Position numbers and translations under genes: made by a program. The notes beneath the pieces were generated by a model. That model had not been told where the DNA came from, ran no database searches, and was given only the letters and a program-made list of their open reading frames with translations. Positions 43,213-50,924 of a stretch of DNA of 64,000 nt are shown here, in pieces; the first letter of the stretch is position 1; the number at the start of each line of letters is the position of its first letter. Source of the DNA: DATMTS01 sp035564555 (GTDB lineage: Bacteria > Actinomycetota > Actinomycetes > Actinomycetales > Microbacteriaceae); contig DATMTS010000039.1 of the NCBI GenBank assembly GCA_035564555.1, positions 1 to 64,000 of the forward strand. Direction: 5' to 3'.

Positions 43213-44034
43213 CTAGGTCAAGTGGTCGAAGTCACCGCGCACCCAGGCGATGTAGCGGTCGGCCGAGCGTCGCACGATCGCTCGTGCGTCGGCGTCGATC
43301 GTGTTGCCGAAGTTGCCGTAGACGCGGTCGAACTCGTGCTCGGTCACCGCCGACGCGACCCGGTCGACGACCGCCGCCGACAGCGGGATGCGATTGGGAT
43401 AACTGCGCAGGAACGACACGGAGCGACCGCTCGGACCGGGGAAGAGGGTGTCACCCACCAGGGCGACCGCCGTGCCATCCGGCGCCGTCCAGTAGGCGAC
43501 GGCGCTGCCGGGGAAATGGCCGCCGACCCTGCGCAGGTGCACCCCGGGCAGCAACTCCCGCTCGCCATCCCAGAATTCCACCGCGTCGCCGGTGCGCTGC
43601 AGCCACTCGCGGTCCCTCGCCGACACCAGAACCCGGGCGCCGCCGAGGGCCTCGGACCAGGCCAGTTGCACGCCGAACATGTGCGGGTGACTGGCCGCGA
43701 TGTATTCGGCACCGCCCAGTTGCCGCACCCGCTCCACACCACGGTCGTCGATGAACCCGGTCGGATCCCAGAGCAGGTTGCCGGCTGCCGTGCACATGAG
43801 CACCGCGTGTTGGCCGATGCCGACAACGGGTTCGGTGGTGATCGTGTACAGGTCGGGCTGGCGTTCGGCGATCACCAGCCGGTGACCGGATGCCGCAAGC
43901 TCCGCGTTCGTGGTCCACGCCTGACCGGTGCGGGGAACGTACTGCCGTTCGTCTTCGCAGATGGCGCAACGTTGCGGCGCGAATTCGCTGTCGGGGTATT
44001 CGACGGCGCAGGTGGCGCAGATCCAGAGGGTCAT
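43213..44034 (-). CDS. MBL-fold hydrolase with N-terminal zinc ribbon
   Basis: A protein of 273 residues. It opens with a rubredoxin-like zinc ribbon, WICATCAVEY and RCAICEDERQYVP. A metallo-beta-lactamase-like domain follows (AVLMCTAAGNLLWDPTGFID, YIAASHPHMFG, RRVGGHFPGSAVAYW, ALVGDTLFPGP). The usual HxHxDH motif appears reduced to SHPHMFG, so metal binding may be altered; similar proteins exist as 'MBL-fold' hypotheticals. ATG 44034 lies six bases after TAGCCT. Confidence 0.82.
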   Translation of the reverse strand: MTLWICATCAVEYPDSEFAPQRCAICEDERQYVPRTGQAWTTNAELAASGHRLVIAERQPDLYTITTEPVVGIGQHAVLMCTAAGNLLWDPTGFIDDRGVERVRQLGGAEYIAASHPHMFGVQLAWSEALGGARVLVSARDREWLQRTGDAVEFWDGERELLPGVHLRRVGGHFPGSAVAYWTAPDGTAVALVGDTLFPGPSGRSVSFLRSYPNRIPLSAAVVDRVASAVTEHEFDRVYGNFGNTIDADARAIVRRSADRYIAWVRGDFDHLT

Positions 44035-44040
44035 GCCGTC

Positions 44041-44046
44041 AGGCTA
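44041..44046 (-). promoter_or_regulatory. -10 box of the MBL-fold gene
   Basis: TAGCCT, gacggc, ATG on the minus strand. Confidence 0.5.
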
Positions 44047-44107
44047 ACGCCTTCGCCATGCAGGAGCGCCGGCTCACGGGCGTCGGCTCAGGGGCGCCGA
44101 TGCCTCG

Positions 44108-44272
44108 TCAGTGCGAGGGAGTGGCCGCGCTGATCTGGTCGTGGCCGGGGGATTCCGGTGCGGTCGGTGCGGTGCGCTCCCGGGTGCGCGCGTCGAGCGC
44201 GGCGTCTACGATGCACCAGAGCAGGAAAAGTCCGAAGATCACCGCGCCAGCGGCAAAGACCAGGTACTCCAC
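44108..44272 (-). CDS. 54-residue single-helix membrane protein
   Basis: On the minus strand GTG 44272 opens a frame of 54 residues: (M)EYLVFAAGAVIFGLFLLWC as one membrane helix, then a hydrophilic tail DAALDARTRERTAP and a Pro/Ser-rich end. GAGAGGATG lies just before the start. Third positions are mostly G or C. It is too short for routine ORF calling and has no recognised family. Confidence 0.55.
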   Translation of the reverse strand: MEYLVFAAGAVIFGLFLLWCIVDAALDARTRERTAPTAPESPGHDQISAATPSH

Positions 44273-44383
44273 GTTTCATCCTCTCGAGACCGACGCGACG
44301 AACGGACGTCGATACCAACCTACCGTCTTCCGGTGCCGCGGCAGCATGCCCGCATTGCACGACGGCAGCCGTTTCCCTCCGCC

Positions 44384-45073
44384 TCAGGCGGAGTAGCCGG
44401 ATGGGAGGGTCGCCACGAGCACCGAGATCGCGCCGGCCACCTTCACCACGGCGACGACGAACGAGGCGATGTACACCGCGATCATCACCCAGATCGGGGC
44501 AAGACCTCGACCCGAGCGGCGCTTGACCACGACGGTGCGGCCGATCACGTAGACGATGGCGCCCAGGAACGCCCACGCCCAGGGGAAGGGTCGCTGGTAG
44601 CCGAGACGCATCAGTGCGCGGTAGTCGCCGAACGCGAGAGCCGCAGTACCGAAATACGAGATCCAGCCGACCGCGGCAAACGCGAGATACCCCGGCGACG
44701 TCACCATGCGCAACGGGACCCGGGGAGAGTAGGCGGCCGAGGCCAGGTACCCCGAGAGGTCGAAGGAGGCGAAAGCGATCAGCGACAGCAGGGGCAGCAG
44801 CACGACCACCCAGATGAACCACGTGTAGACCGGGGTGCCCGCGGGAACCCCGGGAATCGCACCGGGTACGGGGTACTGCTGATCGTACGCGGTAGGCACG
44901 TACGCCGGTGCCTGCGCGGTCTGCATGTACGCCGGTGCCTGTGCGTACTGCCCTTGTGCGTGCTGCTGAACGTATTCGCTCCAGGCGCCGCCGTCCCACC
45001 AGCGTTGGCCGCCGCTACCCGAAGGGTCGGGGTACCAGCCGGGAGCCGGCGGGTTGTTCTGCTCGAACGACAT
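44384..45073 (-). CDS. DUF2510-domain multi-pass membrane protein
   Basis: A protein of 229 residues. The start PPAPGWYPDPSGSGGQRWWD is the DUF2510 signature that often precedes membrane domains in actinobacteria. A Gln/Ala/Tyr-rich linker with repeated QAPAY follows, then about four membrane helices (residues 88-225). ATG 45073 has GGAGG five bases upstream. No specific function is known. Confidence 0.85.
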   Translation of the reverse strand: MSFEQNNPPAPGWYPDPSGSGGQRWWDGGAWSEYVQQHAQGQYAQAPAYMQTAQAPAYVPTAYDQQYPVPGAIPGVPAGTPVYTWFIWVVVLLPLLSLIAFASFDLSGYLASAAYSPRVPLRMVTSPGYLAFAAVGWISYFGTAALAFGDYRALMRLGYQRPFPWAWAFLGAIVYVIGRTVVVKRRSGRGLAPIWVMIAVYIASFVVAVVKVAGAISVLVATLPSGYSA

Positions 45074-45142
45074 CGTCCTCCTCGATCGACGCCGCTCGAC
45101 CGGCATCGGGGCCAGTCTAGGCCGCTGCATCATCGGCGAACA

Positions 45143-45148
45143 TAGGAT
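45143..45148 (+). promoter_or_regulatory. -10 box of the S4-domain gene
   Basis: TAGGAT, gtcggc, ATG. Confidence 0.5.
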
Positions 45149-45154
45149 GTCGGC

Positions 45155-45538
45155 ATGCCGGCTTCTCACCCGACGGTCACGGCCGCACGAGTCGACGTCT
45201 GGATCTGGGCGACGCGGTTCTACAAGACACGTTCGCTCGCCACCGCCGCATGCCGCGCGGGGCATGTGCGTGTCAACGGCGACCGGGCGAAGCCCGCCCA
45301 GCCGGTACGGATCGGCGACGAGGTGCGCGTTGTCACCGACCGCGAGCACACCGTCGTGGTGCGCGGCATCCTGTTGAAACGGGTCGGAGCACCGGTGGCC
45401 GCGGCGGCCTATGACGACAAGACGCCGCCGTTGCCGCCGCGCGTCGAGGTGCCCGCCGCGGTACAGCGCGAACGCGGCGCCGGCCGGCCCACCAAACGCG
45501 AGCGACGTGACCTCGACCGGCTGCGCGGCCGCGGCTGA
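45155..45538 (+). CDS. S4-domain RNA-binding protein, Hsp15-like
   Basis: A basic protein of 127 residues. The S4 domain (residues about 10-60) reads ARVDVWIWATRFYKTRSLAT, ACRAGHVRVNGDRAKPAQPV and IGDEVRV, as in Hsp15/HslR, which rescues stalled 50S subunits carrying nascent chains. A Lys/Arg-rich C-terminus (RPTKRERRDLDRLRGRG) can bind RNA. It stands alone between a divergent membrane gene and a convergent operon. Confidence 0.9.
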   Translation: MPASHPTVTAARVDVWIWATRFYKTRSLATAACRAGHVRVNGDRAKPAQPVRIGDEVRVVTDREHTVVVRGILLKRVGAPVAAAAYDDKTPPLPPRVEVPAAVQRERGAGRPTKRERRDLDRLRGRG

Positions 45539-45558
45539 GCGGCTCGGTGGTTCGCGAC

Positions 45559-45777
45559 TCAGCCGCCCACCGGCGCCGGGGCAGCGACGATGAAGTGCCA
45601 GCCCAGCCACCACCAGAACACCATGATCGTGAGCCGGATGGCCCGGGACACCATGATCTGGTCGAGCAACTCGTCGATCGGTGCGACCTTGTCAGGGTTG
45701 CGCCGCGAGAGATACCAGAGCAGCAGAGCCAGGCCTCCGCAGACGCAGAATCCGATGATCGTGAATGCGCGGCTCAC
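45559..45777 (-). CDS. Small membrane protein, DUF6186-like
   Basis: A protein of 72 residues with two helices (FTIIGFCVCGGLALLLWYLS and IRLTIMVFWWWLGWHFIV) joined by a polar loop RRNPDKVAPIDELLDQIM. The WWWLGWHF pattern is seen in an uncharacterised actinobacterial family I recall as DUF6186. GTG 45777 overlaps the stop of the preceding gene. It is the last gene of a four-gene operon. Confidence 0.72.
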   Translation of the reverse strand: MSRAFTIIGFCVCGGLALLLWYLSRRNPDKVAPIDELLDQIMVSRAIRLTIMVFWWWLGWHFIVAAPAPVGG

Positions 45778-46400
45778 TTCTCCACCCTTCCGCGTCGCAG
45801 CAGCGCCGCACCGAGCAGCAGCCACAGTGCGATGCCGGCGAATCTGCCGATCGGATTGTCCATGATCGGATCGACGAGGTCGGACAGCGGCGGATGATCG
45901 TATTCTGCCGTCGGCGACGGCATCGAGAGAAAGAACGAACCGAGCTCTCGCAGGCAGAACACGACGACCAGGCACAGCCAGAGCACGGCCGCGCGTCGCA
46001 GCGCCGGAAGCCACGGCGCCCGGGTGCCGTTCGGCTCGTCCGCCTCGTGCTTCATGCGCGCGGGCGGATCGGCCCAGACGAACGGCACGAGCGTGAGCCC
46101 GATCGCCACGAGGATGATGCCGTCTGCGACGCTGTAGCGGGGCAGGAAGGTCAGCAGCGCCGTGAGCACGACGCCGGCGACGACGGTCACGAGACGGCGT
46201 GGTCGTGGTGACAGGATCCGCACGAACGAGAGCAGCCCGAACACGTCGGCGACCAGCATCAGCCCGGCGACCCCGAACACCATGCCATCCATGGGGGCAC
46301 CGCGGAAGAACTGAAAGCCGCTGGTCAGCCCGAGGATACCGATCCACGCACCGTTGGTGCGCAGCCGAGCGCCGATGCCGACGCCGTTCGAGCCGTTCAC
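45774..46400 (-). CDS. Multi-pass membrane protein, unknown function
   Basis: A protein of 208 residues with five or six membrane helices. It starts MNGSNGVGIGARLRTNGAWI, has a PMDGMVFGVAGLMLVADVFG helix, and ends with FAGIALWLLLGAALLRRGRV. A large polar loop in the middle (PPARMKHEADEPNGTRAP) is probably cytoplasmic. GTG 46400 overlaps the DUF445 stop by GTGA, and its own stop overlaps the next start. The tight packing suggests a joint membrane role with the neighbours. Confidence 0.75.
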   Translation of the reverse strand: MNGSNGVGIGARLRTNGAWIGILGLTSGFQFFRGAPMDGMVFGVAGLMLVADVFGLLSFVRILSPRPRRLVTVVAGVVLTALLTFLPRYSVADGIILVAIGLTLVPFVWADPPARMKHEADEPNGTRAPWLPALRRAAVLWLCLVVVFCLRELGSFFLSMPSPTAEYDHPPLSDLVDPIMDNPIGRFAGIALWLLLGAALLRRGRVEK

Positions 46401-47701
46401 CGGCTCAGCACCAGGGTCGCCACGCTGAAGATCGCCAGGCCGGCGATCGATCCCACGACCGTGCCGTTGATGCGGATGAACTGCAGGTCGCGACCCACCA
46501 TCAGTTCGATCTTCTGCGTCGTCTCCGCGGCATCCCAGCGTCGCACGGTGTCGGTGATCACCCCGGCGATGTCGTGCCGGTAGGTGGAGACGACATGGCT
46601 GGCGGCCTCGGTCAGCGCTCCGTTCAGTTTCGCGCCGAGCGCGGGGTCGGTCGCCAACCGCGCCCCGAGGTCGGCGACGATCGACTCGATGCCGGCCCGC
46701 AGCGGACCGGACGCGTCGGCCAGCGACTCCAGCAGGGTGCTGCGAAAAGCGTCCCACAGTCGTCCGCTCAGCTCGCGCATGCGCGGATCGTCGAACAGAC
46801 GGGCCTTCGCGCTCTCGAGGCGTTCGATCGTGAGCGGGTCCTCGTGCAGTCTGAGCGCCAGCGAATCGAGGTAATCGTCGAGCGCGTGCCGCATCCGGTG
46901 CTGGGCGTCGTCTCGAACTTCGCGCACGAAGCGCAGTACCTCGCGGTACAGCGTGTCATCCACCAGCCGCCCGGCGAACGAAGGCATCCAGCGGGGCAAC
47001 CGGCCCGATGCCACCCGCTCGAACGCATCCGGATTCTCAACGATCCACTGCTCGAGCCGGTCGATGACGAGGTCGACGGCATCGCGATGGCCGCCGGATG
47101 CCAGCACCCGCTGCAGCAGGTCGCCGAGCGGTGGTCCCCAGACCGGCTGGATCAGGTGCGTGCGTGCGAGCGTGTCGAGCAGCCGCCGCATGTCGTCGTC
47201 GTCGAGCAGTGCGATGACACCGCGCAGGGCATCGGATGCCTCGACCGCCACGCGGCGGGCGTTGGCGCGCTGTGCCAGCCAGCTGCCGATGACGGTGGCA
47301 ATGTCGACGCCGGTCAGTTTGTCGCGCACGACCTGTTCGGAGAGGAAGTTCTGCTCGACGAATTCGCCGAGGCTCGCGCCGATCTCATCTTTGCGGCGCG
47401 GGATGATCGCGGTGTGCGGGATCGGCAGACCGAGCGGATGCCGGAAGAGCGCCGTCACGGCGAACCAGTCGGCGAGCGCGCCGACCATGCCGCCCTCGGC
47501 GGCCGCGCGCACGTAGCGCAGCCACGGCGCCTGCGGCTCGAACCCGAAGGCGACAGCGAAGATCGCGGCGAGCACGATCAGCAGAACGCCCGCGAGCGCC
47601 TTCATCCGCCGCAGCGCGCGGAGGCGGTCCTGATCGTTCGGGCTGAGGGCGTCCGAGTGCGGCGCGGTCTCGCCCCTCAACTCTGCAGCGGGCCGAGCCA
47701 T
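46397..47701 (-). CDS. DUF445 membrane-anchored protein
   Basis: A protein of 434 residues with the DUF445 pattern: a first helix (LAGVLLIVLAAIFAVAFGF), the signature AAEGGMVGALADWFAVTALF then RHPLGLPIPHTAIIPRRKDE, a long helical middle domain, and a C-terminal helix with NGTVVGSIAGLAIFSV. The family is membrane-bound and of unknown function. ATG 47701 overlaps the acyl-CoA dehydrogenase end by 25 bases; a start at the internal MKALAGV would avoid the overlap but drop 32 polar residues. Confidence 0.88.
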   Translation of the reverse strand: MARPAAELRGETAPHSDALSPNDQDRLRALRRMKALAGVLLIVLAAIFAVAFGFEPQAPWLRYVRAAAEGGMVGALADWFAVTALFRHPLGLPIPHTAIIPRRKDEIGASLGEFVEQNFLSEQVVRDKLTGVDIATVIGSWLAQRANARRVAVEASDALRGVIALLDDDDMRRLLDTLARTHLIQPVWGPPLGDLLQRVLASGGHRDAVDLVIDRLEQWIVENPDAFERVASGRLPRWMPSFAGRLVDDTLYREVLRFVREVRDDAQHRMRHALDDYLDSLALRLHEDPLTIERLESAKARLFDDPRMRELSGRLWDAFRSTLLESLADASGPLRAGIESIVADLGARLATDPALGAKLNGALTEAASHVVSTYRHDIAGVITDTVRRWDAAETTQKIELMVGRDLQFIRINGTVVGSIAGLAIFSVATLVLSR

Positions 47702-48831
47702 GCCGTGGCCACTGTGCCGTGCGCGGATTCGTCGTCGGAGGGGTGGAACATGCCGGCAAGCACGTCGCGGTAGAGGCGTCCGAGCTCGCTCGAGGCGAAG
47801 TACGACGAACCGCCTGCCACCCGGATCGCCTTGTCCACAACCTCGCGTGCGGTCTCGGTGGCGCGCACCTTCAGGCCGACGAGTTTCGCGAACCAGTGCT
47901 GGCCATGGTCGACGAGCCCGTCGACGTCGCCCGCGAGCGCGTCGAGTTGCGGGCCGAGGGCATCCTGCGCGATCGCCGCGTCGGCGACCCGCCATCGGAT
48001 GTCCGGATCCTGCGCGTAGGTCTTGCCTTCGTTCTTCATCGAAGTGCGCCGATGGGCGGCCTGCACGGCGAGTTCGAGGGCGCGCGCGCCGATTCCGGTG
48101 TACACCGCGGCGAGCAGGATCTCGAAGTTGGCGAAGATCGCGAAGATCAACGGGTCGGCGTTCGGGCCGGGATCGAGGCGACGCACGACGCGGTCGGCGG
48201 GGGCGTGCGCTCCGCTGAGCATCGTGGTGTTCGATTGGGTCGCGCGCATTCCCAGCGTGTCCCAGTCCTCTTTGACCTCGAATCCGCCGGCATCGCGATC
48301 GATGAAGCCGTAGACGATCTTCGGGGCGTCGGCGCTGACCGTGTCGAGCCCCATCGTGCCCAGTCGCGTCCAGCCGGGCGACAGGGAGGTGAAGATCTTC
48401 GCGCCGTGGAACGCATAGCCGCCGTCTTCGGTGGGCCGGGCCTCGGTGCGCGAACCGAACAGCACCAGGTCGTTGCCGCCTTCGCTGAGGCCGAAGCCGA
48501 AGACCTCGCCGGCACCCGCCTCGCGCAGCACGAAGTCGAGCGACGAATCGCCTCGGTCGTGCAGCACCTTGGCCACGCCGGTCCAGACCAGGTGCATGTT
48601 GACGGCGAGAGCAGTCGCCGGCGCTGCGGATGCCAGCCGCACCTGCTCGCGCGCGGCATCCTTCAGCCCGAGACCCAGGCCGCCGAACTCCTCCGGCACG
48701 AGAGCGCGCAGGTACCCGGCTGCGGTGAGGTCGGCGAAGTCCTCCGTGAAGAACACGTTGTCACGGTCGTAGCCCGGCGCGCGGGATCGGATCGTCTCGA
48801 GCAGGTCGTCGGTGAGGATGCGCGCGGTCAC
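47677..48831 (-). CDS. Acyl-CoA dehydrogenase-like flavoprotein
   Basis: This protein of 384 residues has the acyl-CoA dehydrogenase fold: N-terminal helices with LVPEEFGGLGLGLKDAAREQ, FGFGLSEGGNDLVLFGSRTE in the middle beta domain, ADRVVRRLDPGPNADPLI, and C-terminal helices ending with SYFASSELGRLYRDVLAGMF. The usual catalytic Glu region is not obvious, so it may belong to the monooxygenase-like subgroup. It is divergent from an aldo/keto reductase, with -10 boxes for both in the 39-base gap. Confidence 0.85.
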   Translation of the reverse strand: MTARILTDDLLETIRSRAPGYDRDNVFFTEDFADLTAAGYLRALVPEEFGGLGLGLKDAAREQVRLASAAPATALAVNMHLVWTGVAKVLHDRGDSSLDFVLREAGAGEVFGFGLSEGGNDLVLFGSRTEARPTEDGGYAFHGAKIFTSLSPGWTRLGTMGLDTVSADAPKIVYGFIDRDAGGFEVKEDWDTLGMRATQSNTTMLSGAHAPADRVVRRLDPGPNADPLIFAIFANFEILLAAVYTGIGARALELAVQAAHRRTSMKNEGKTYAQDPDIRWRVADAAIAQDALGPQLDALAGDVDGLVDHGQHWFAKLVGLKVRATETAREVVDKAIRVAGGSSYFASSELGRLYRDVLAGMFHPSDDESAHGTVATAWLGPLQS

Positions 48832-48837
48832 GGGGCC

Positions 48838-48843
48838 AGCCTA
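48838..48843 (-). promoter_or_regulatory. -10 box of the acyl-CoA dehydrogenase gene
   Basis: TAGGCT, ggcccc, GTG on the minus strand. Confidence 0.5.
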
Positions 48844-48858
48844 TTCCCGGGTTCTCGG

Positions 48859-48864
48859 TATGGT
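48859..48864 (+). promoter_or_regulatory. -10 box of the aldo/keto reductase gene
   Basis: TATGGT, aggcgc, ATG. It lies 16 bases from the opposing box. Confidence 0.5.
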
Positions 48865-48870
48865 AGGCGC

Positions 48871-49887
48871 ATGCAAGAGCGCACTCTCGGCCGAACCGGG
48901 CGTACCGTCTCGGTCATCGGTCTCGGCACCTGGCAGCTCGGGGCGGACTGGGGATCGGTTTCCGAAGCCGATGCCCTCGCGGTACTCGATGCGGCGAGGC
49001 AGTCCGGTGTCACCTTCTTCGACACAGCCGACGTCTACGGCGATGGTCGCAGCGAGACGCTGATCGGCCGGTACCTCGCGGCGAACCCGGATGCCGGCAT
49101 CACGGTCGCCACCAAGATGGGTCGTCGCGAGGCGCAGAACCCGGCGAATTTCACGCTCGCGAAGTTCCGCGAGTGGACCGATCGCTCCCGTGCCAACCTG
49201 CGCACCGACATGCTGGACCTGGTGCAACTGCACTGCCCTCCGACGCCGGTGTACTCCTCGGACGCGGTATACGACGCCTTGGACGCGCTGGTCGCCGACG
49301 GCGCGATCGCGTCGTACGGAGTCAGCGTCGAGACCTGCGATCAGGCACTCGCCGCGATCGCCCGTCCGAACCTCGCAACCGTGCAGATCATCCTGAACGC
49401 GTTCCGGCTGAAACCACTGGATCGCGTCCTGCCTGCCGCCGGCGCGGCCGGGGTGGGGATCATCGCGCGCGTGCCGCTGGCTTCCGGTCTGCTCAGCGGT
49501 CGGTACACCCGCGAGACCACCTTCGCGCCGAACGACCACCGGAACTTCAACCGGCACGGCGAGGCGTTCGATGTGGGGGAGACGTTCTCCGGAGTCGACT
49601 ACCCGACCGGCGTCTCAGCCGCGCAGGAGTTCGCGGATGCCGTCGCCGCGCTGCGCGAGCGACAGGGCGTCGAATGCGCCGACAAACTCACACCGGCCAA
49701 GGCGGCGCTGGCCTGGGTGGCGCAGCAAGACGGAGTCAGCACCGTCATCCCTGGCGCGCGTTCCGTGGATCAGGCGCGCGCCAACGCCGCTGCGGGATCG
49801 GTGCCCGCCCTCGACGAGGAGTTCGAGGCATCCGTGCGTGAGATCTACGATCGCAACCTGCGCGGCGCCATCCACTCGCACTGGTGA
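48871..49887 (+). CDS. Aldo/keto reductase
   Basis: A TIM-barrel NADPH reductase of 338 residues. RTLGRTGRTVSVIGLGTWQL opens the protein, FFDTADVYGDGRSETLIGRY holds the catalytic Asp and Tyr, VATKMGRR the Lys, and LVQLHCPP the region of the catalytic His. The C-terminal GVSTVIPGARSVDQARANAA binds the cofactor 2'-phosphate. It resembles YghZ/Tas-like reductases; the substrate is unknown. It is followed by a strong hairpin. Confidence 0.92.
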   Translation: MQERTLGRTGRTVSVIGLGTWQLGADWGSVSEADALAVLDAARQSGVTFFDTADVYGDGRSETLIGRYLAANPDAGITVATKMGRREAQNPANFTLAKFREWTDRSRANLRTDMLDLVQLHCPPTPVYSSDAVYDALDALVADGAIASYGVSVETCDQALAAIARPNLATVQIILNAFRLKPLDRVLPAAGAAGVGIIARVPLASGLLSGRYTRETTFAPNDHRNFNRHGEAFDVGETFSGVDYPTGVSAAQEFADAVAALRERQGVECADKLTPAKAALAWVAQQDGVSTVIPGARSVDQARANAAAGSVPALDEEFEASVREIYDRNLRGAIHSHW

Positions 49888-49960
49888 GTTGCCGGTGTCG
49901 CCGGCGTCGCCGACGTTGTTTTGGCGGCGCTTTCTGTTGAAGGCTTGCAGGCAATCCTTG

Positions 49961-49999
49961 GATTCAACGGCAATCCGGGCGCCGGATTGCCGTTGAATC
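49961..49999. terminator. 18-bp perfect hairpin between convergent genes
   Basis: gattcaacggcaatccgg and ccggattgccgttgaatc are exact inverted copies around a three-base loop. There is no T-run. It may terminate both converging transcripts or be a mobile palindrome. Confidence 0.6.
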
Positions 50000-50034
50000 T
50001 CGTGTTTGCAGTGATTCGCTGCGGCGTGCCGCTG

Positions 50035-50856
50035 CTAGTCGACGTCGTCCGGATGAGAGCCGGTGCGATCGCCCGCATCGAGCCGGGCGATCGCGGCGCG
50101 GTCCTCGGCATCGAGCGCGAACCCGAACACGTCGGCGTTGTCTCGAATGCGCTGCGGCGTCACCGACTTCGGGATCACCACGTTGCCGAGTTCGATGTGC
50201 CAACGGATCACCACCTGTGCCGGCGAAACGTCGTGCTTGTGTGCGATCCGATCCAGCGCCCGGTCGTTGACGACGCGGCCGCGGGCCAACGGTGACCACG
50301 CTTCGGTCAGGATGCCGTGCTGCTTGTCGAACGCACGCAGCGGCGCCTGCTGGAACCACGGATGCAACTCCACCTGGTTCACCGCCGGCACGGTCTCGCT
50401 CGAGGCGAGCAGCCGGTTCAGATGCGCGTCGGTGAAGTTCGACACACCGATCGAGCGAACACGTCCATCCGCGCGCAGCTCCTCGAGAGCGTGCCACGTC
50501 TCGACGTATCGATTCTGACGCGGGGACGGCCAGTGGATCAGGTAGAGGTCCAGGTAGTCGAGTCCGAGCTTCTGCAGGCTCTCGTCGAACGCCGCGAGCG
50601 TCTCGTCGTGGCCGTGCCGGTCGTTCCACACCTTGGTGGTGACGAAGACCTCCTCGCGAGGAAGCCCGGATGCCGCGATCGCGCGCCCGACCTCCCGCTC
50701 GTTGCCGTACAACGCCGCCGTGTCGATGTGCCGGTAGCCGGCTTCGAATGCGGTGAACACGGCATGCTCGGTGTGCTCCTGCGGCACCTTGTACACGCCG
50801 AAGCCGAGTTGCGGAATGCTGCGACCGTCATTCATCCTCAAACGTGGAATCGTCAT
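50035..50856 (-). CDS. Aldo/keto reductase, 2,5-diketogluconate reductase type
   Basis: A reductase of 273 residues. PRLRMNDGRSIPQLGFGVYK at the start, YRHIDTAALYGNEREVGRAI with catalytic Asp/Tyr, VFVTTKVWNDRHG with Lys, YLIHWPSP with His, and VIPKSVTPQRIRDN for cofactor binding are all intact. It matches the Dkg/AKR5 type that reduces ketoses, methylglyoxal and 2,5-diketo-D-gluconate. ATG 50856 follows GATAAT and six bases. It is transcribed in the same direction as the MFS gene upstream, 68 bases apart. Confidence 0.92.
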   Translation of the reverse strand: MTIPRLRMNDGRSIPQLGFGVYKVPQEHTEHAVFTAFEAGYRHIDTAALYGNEREVGRAIAASGLPREEVFVTTKVWNDRHGHDETLAAFDESLQKLGLDYLDLYLIHWPSPRQNRYVETWHALEELRADGRVRSIGVSNFTDAHLNRLLASSETVPAVNQVELHPWFQQAPLRAFDKQHGILTEAWSPLARGRVVNDRALDRIAHKHDVSPAQVVIRWHIELGNVVIPKSVTPQRIRDNADVFGFALDAEDRAAIARLDAGDRTGSHPDDVD

Positions 50857-50924
50857 GGCTCCATTATCGAAGCGAGCCGACCCGATCGTGTCTATTCCGT
50901 GCGCCCGACCCGAGACGGCCGCAT

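Noticed and set aside
43180..43225. Second REP-like element near the MBL gene
   Set aside because: Only ggtctcgag and a partial match are present; no palindrome can be drawn.
46199..47773. Plus-strand frame of 524 codons
   Set aside because: Antisense to DUF445, which has clear motifs and operon context.
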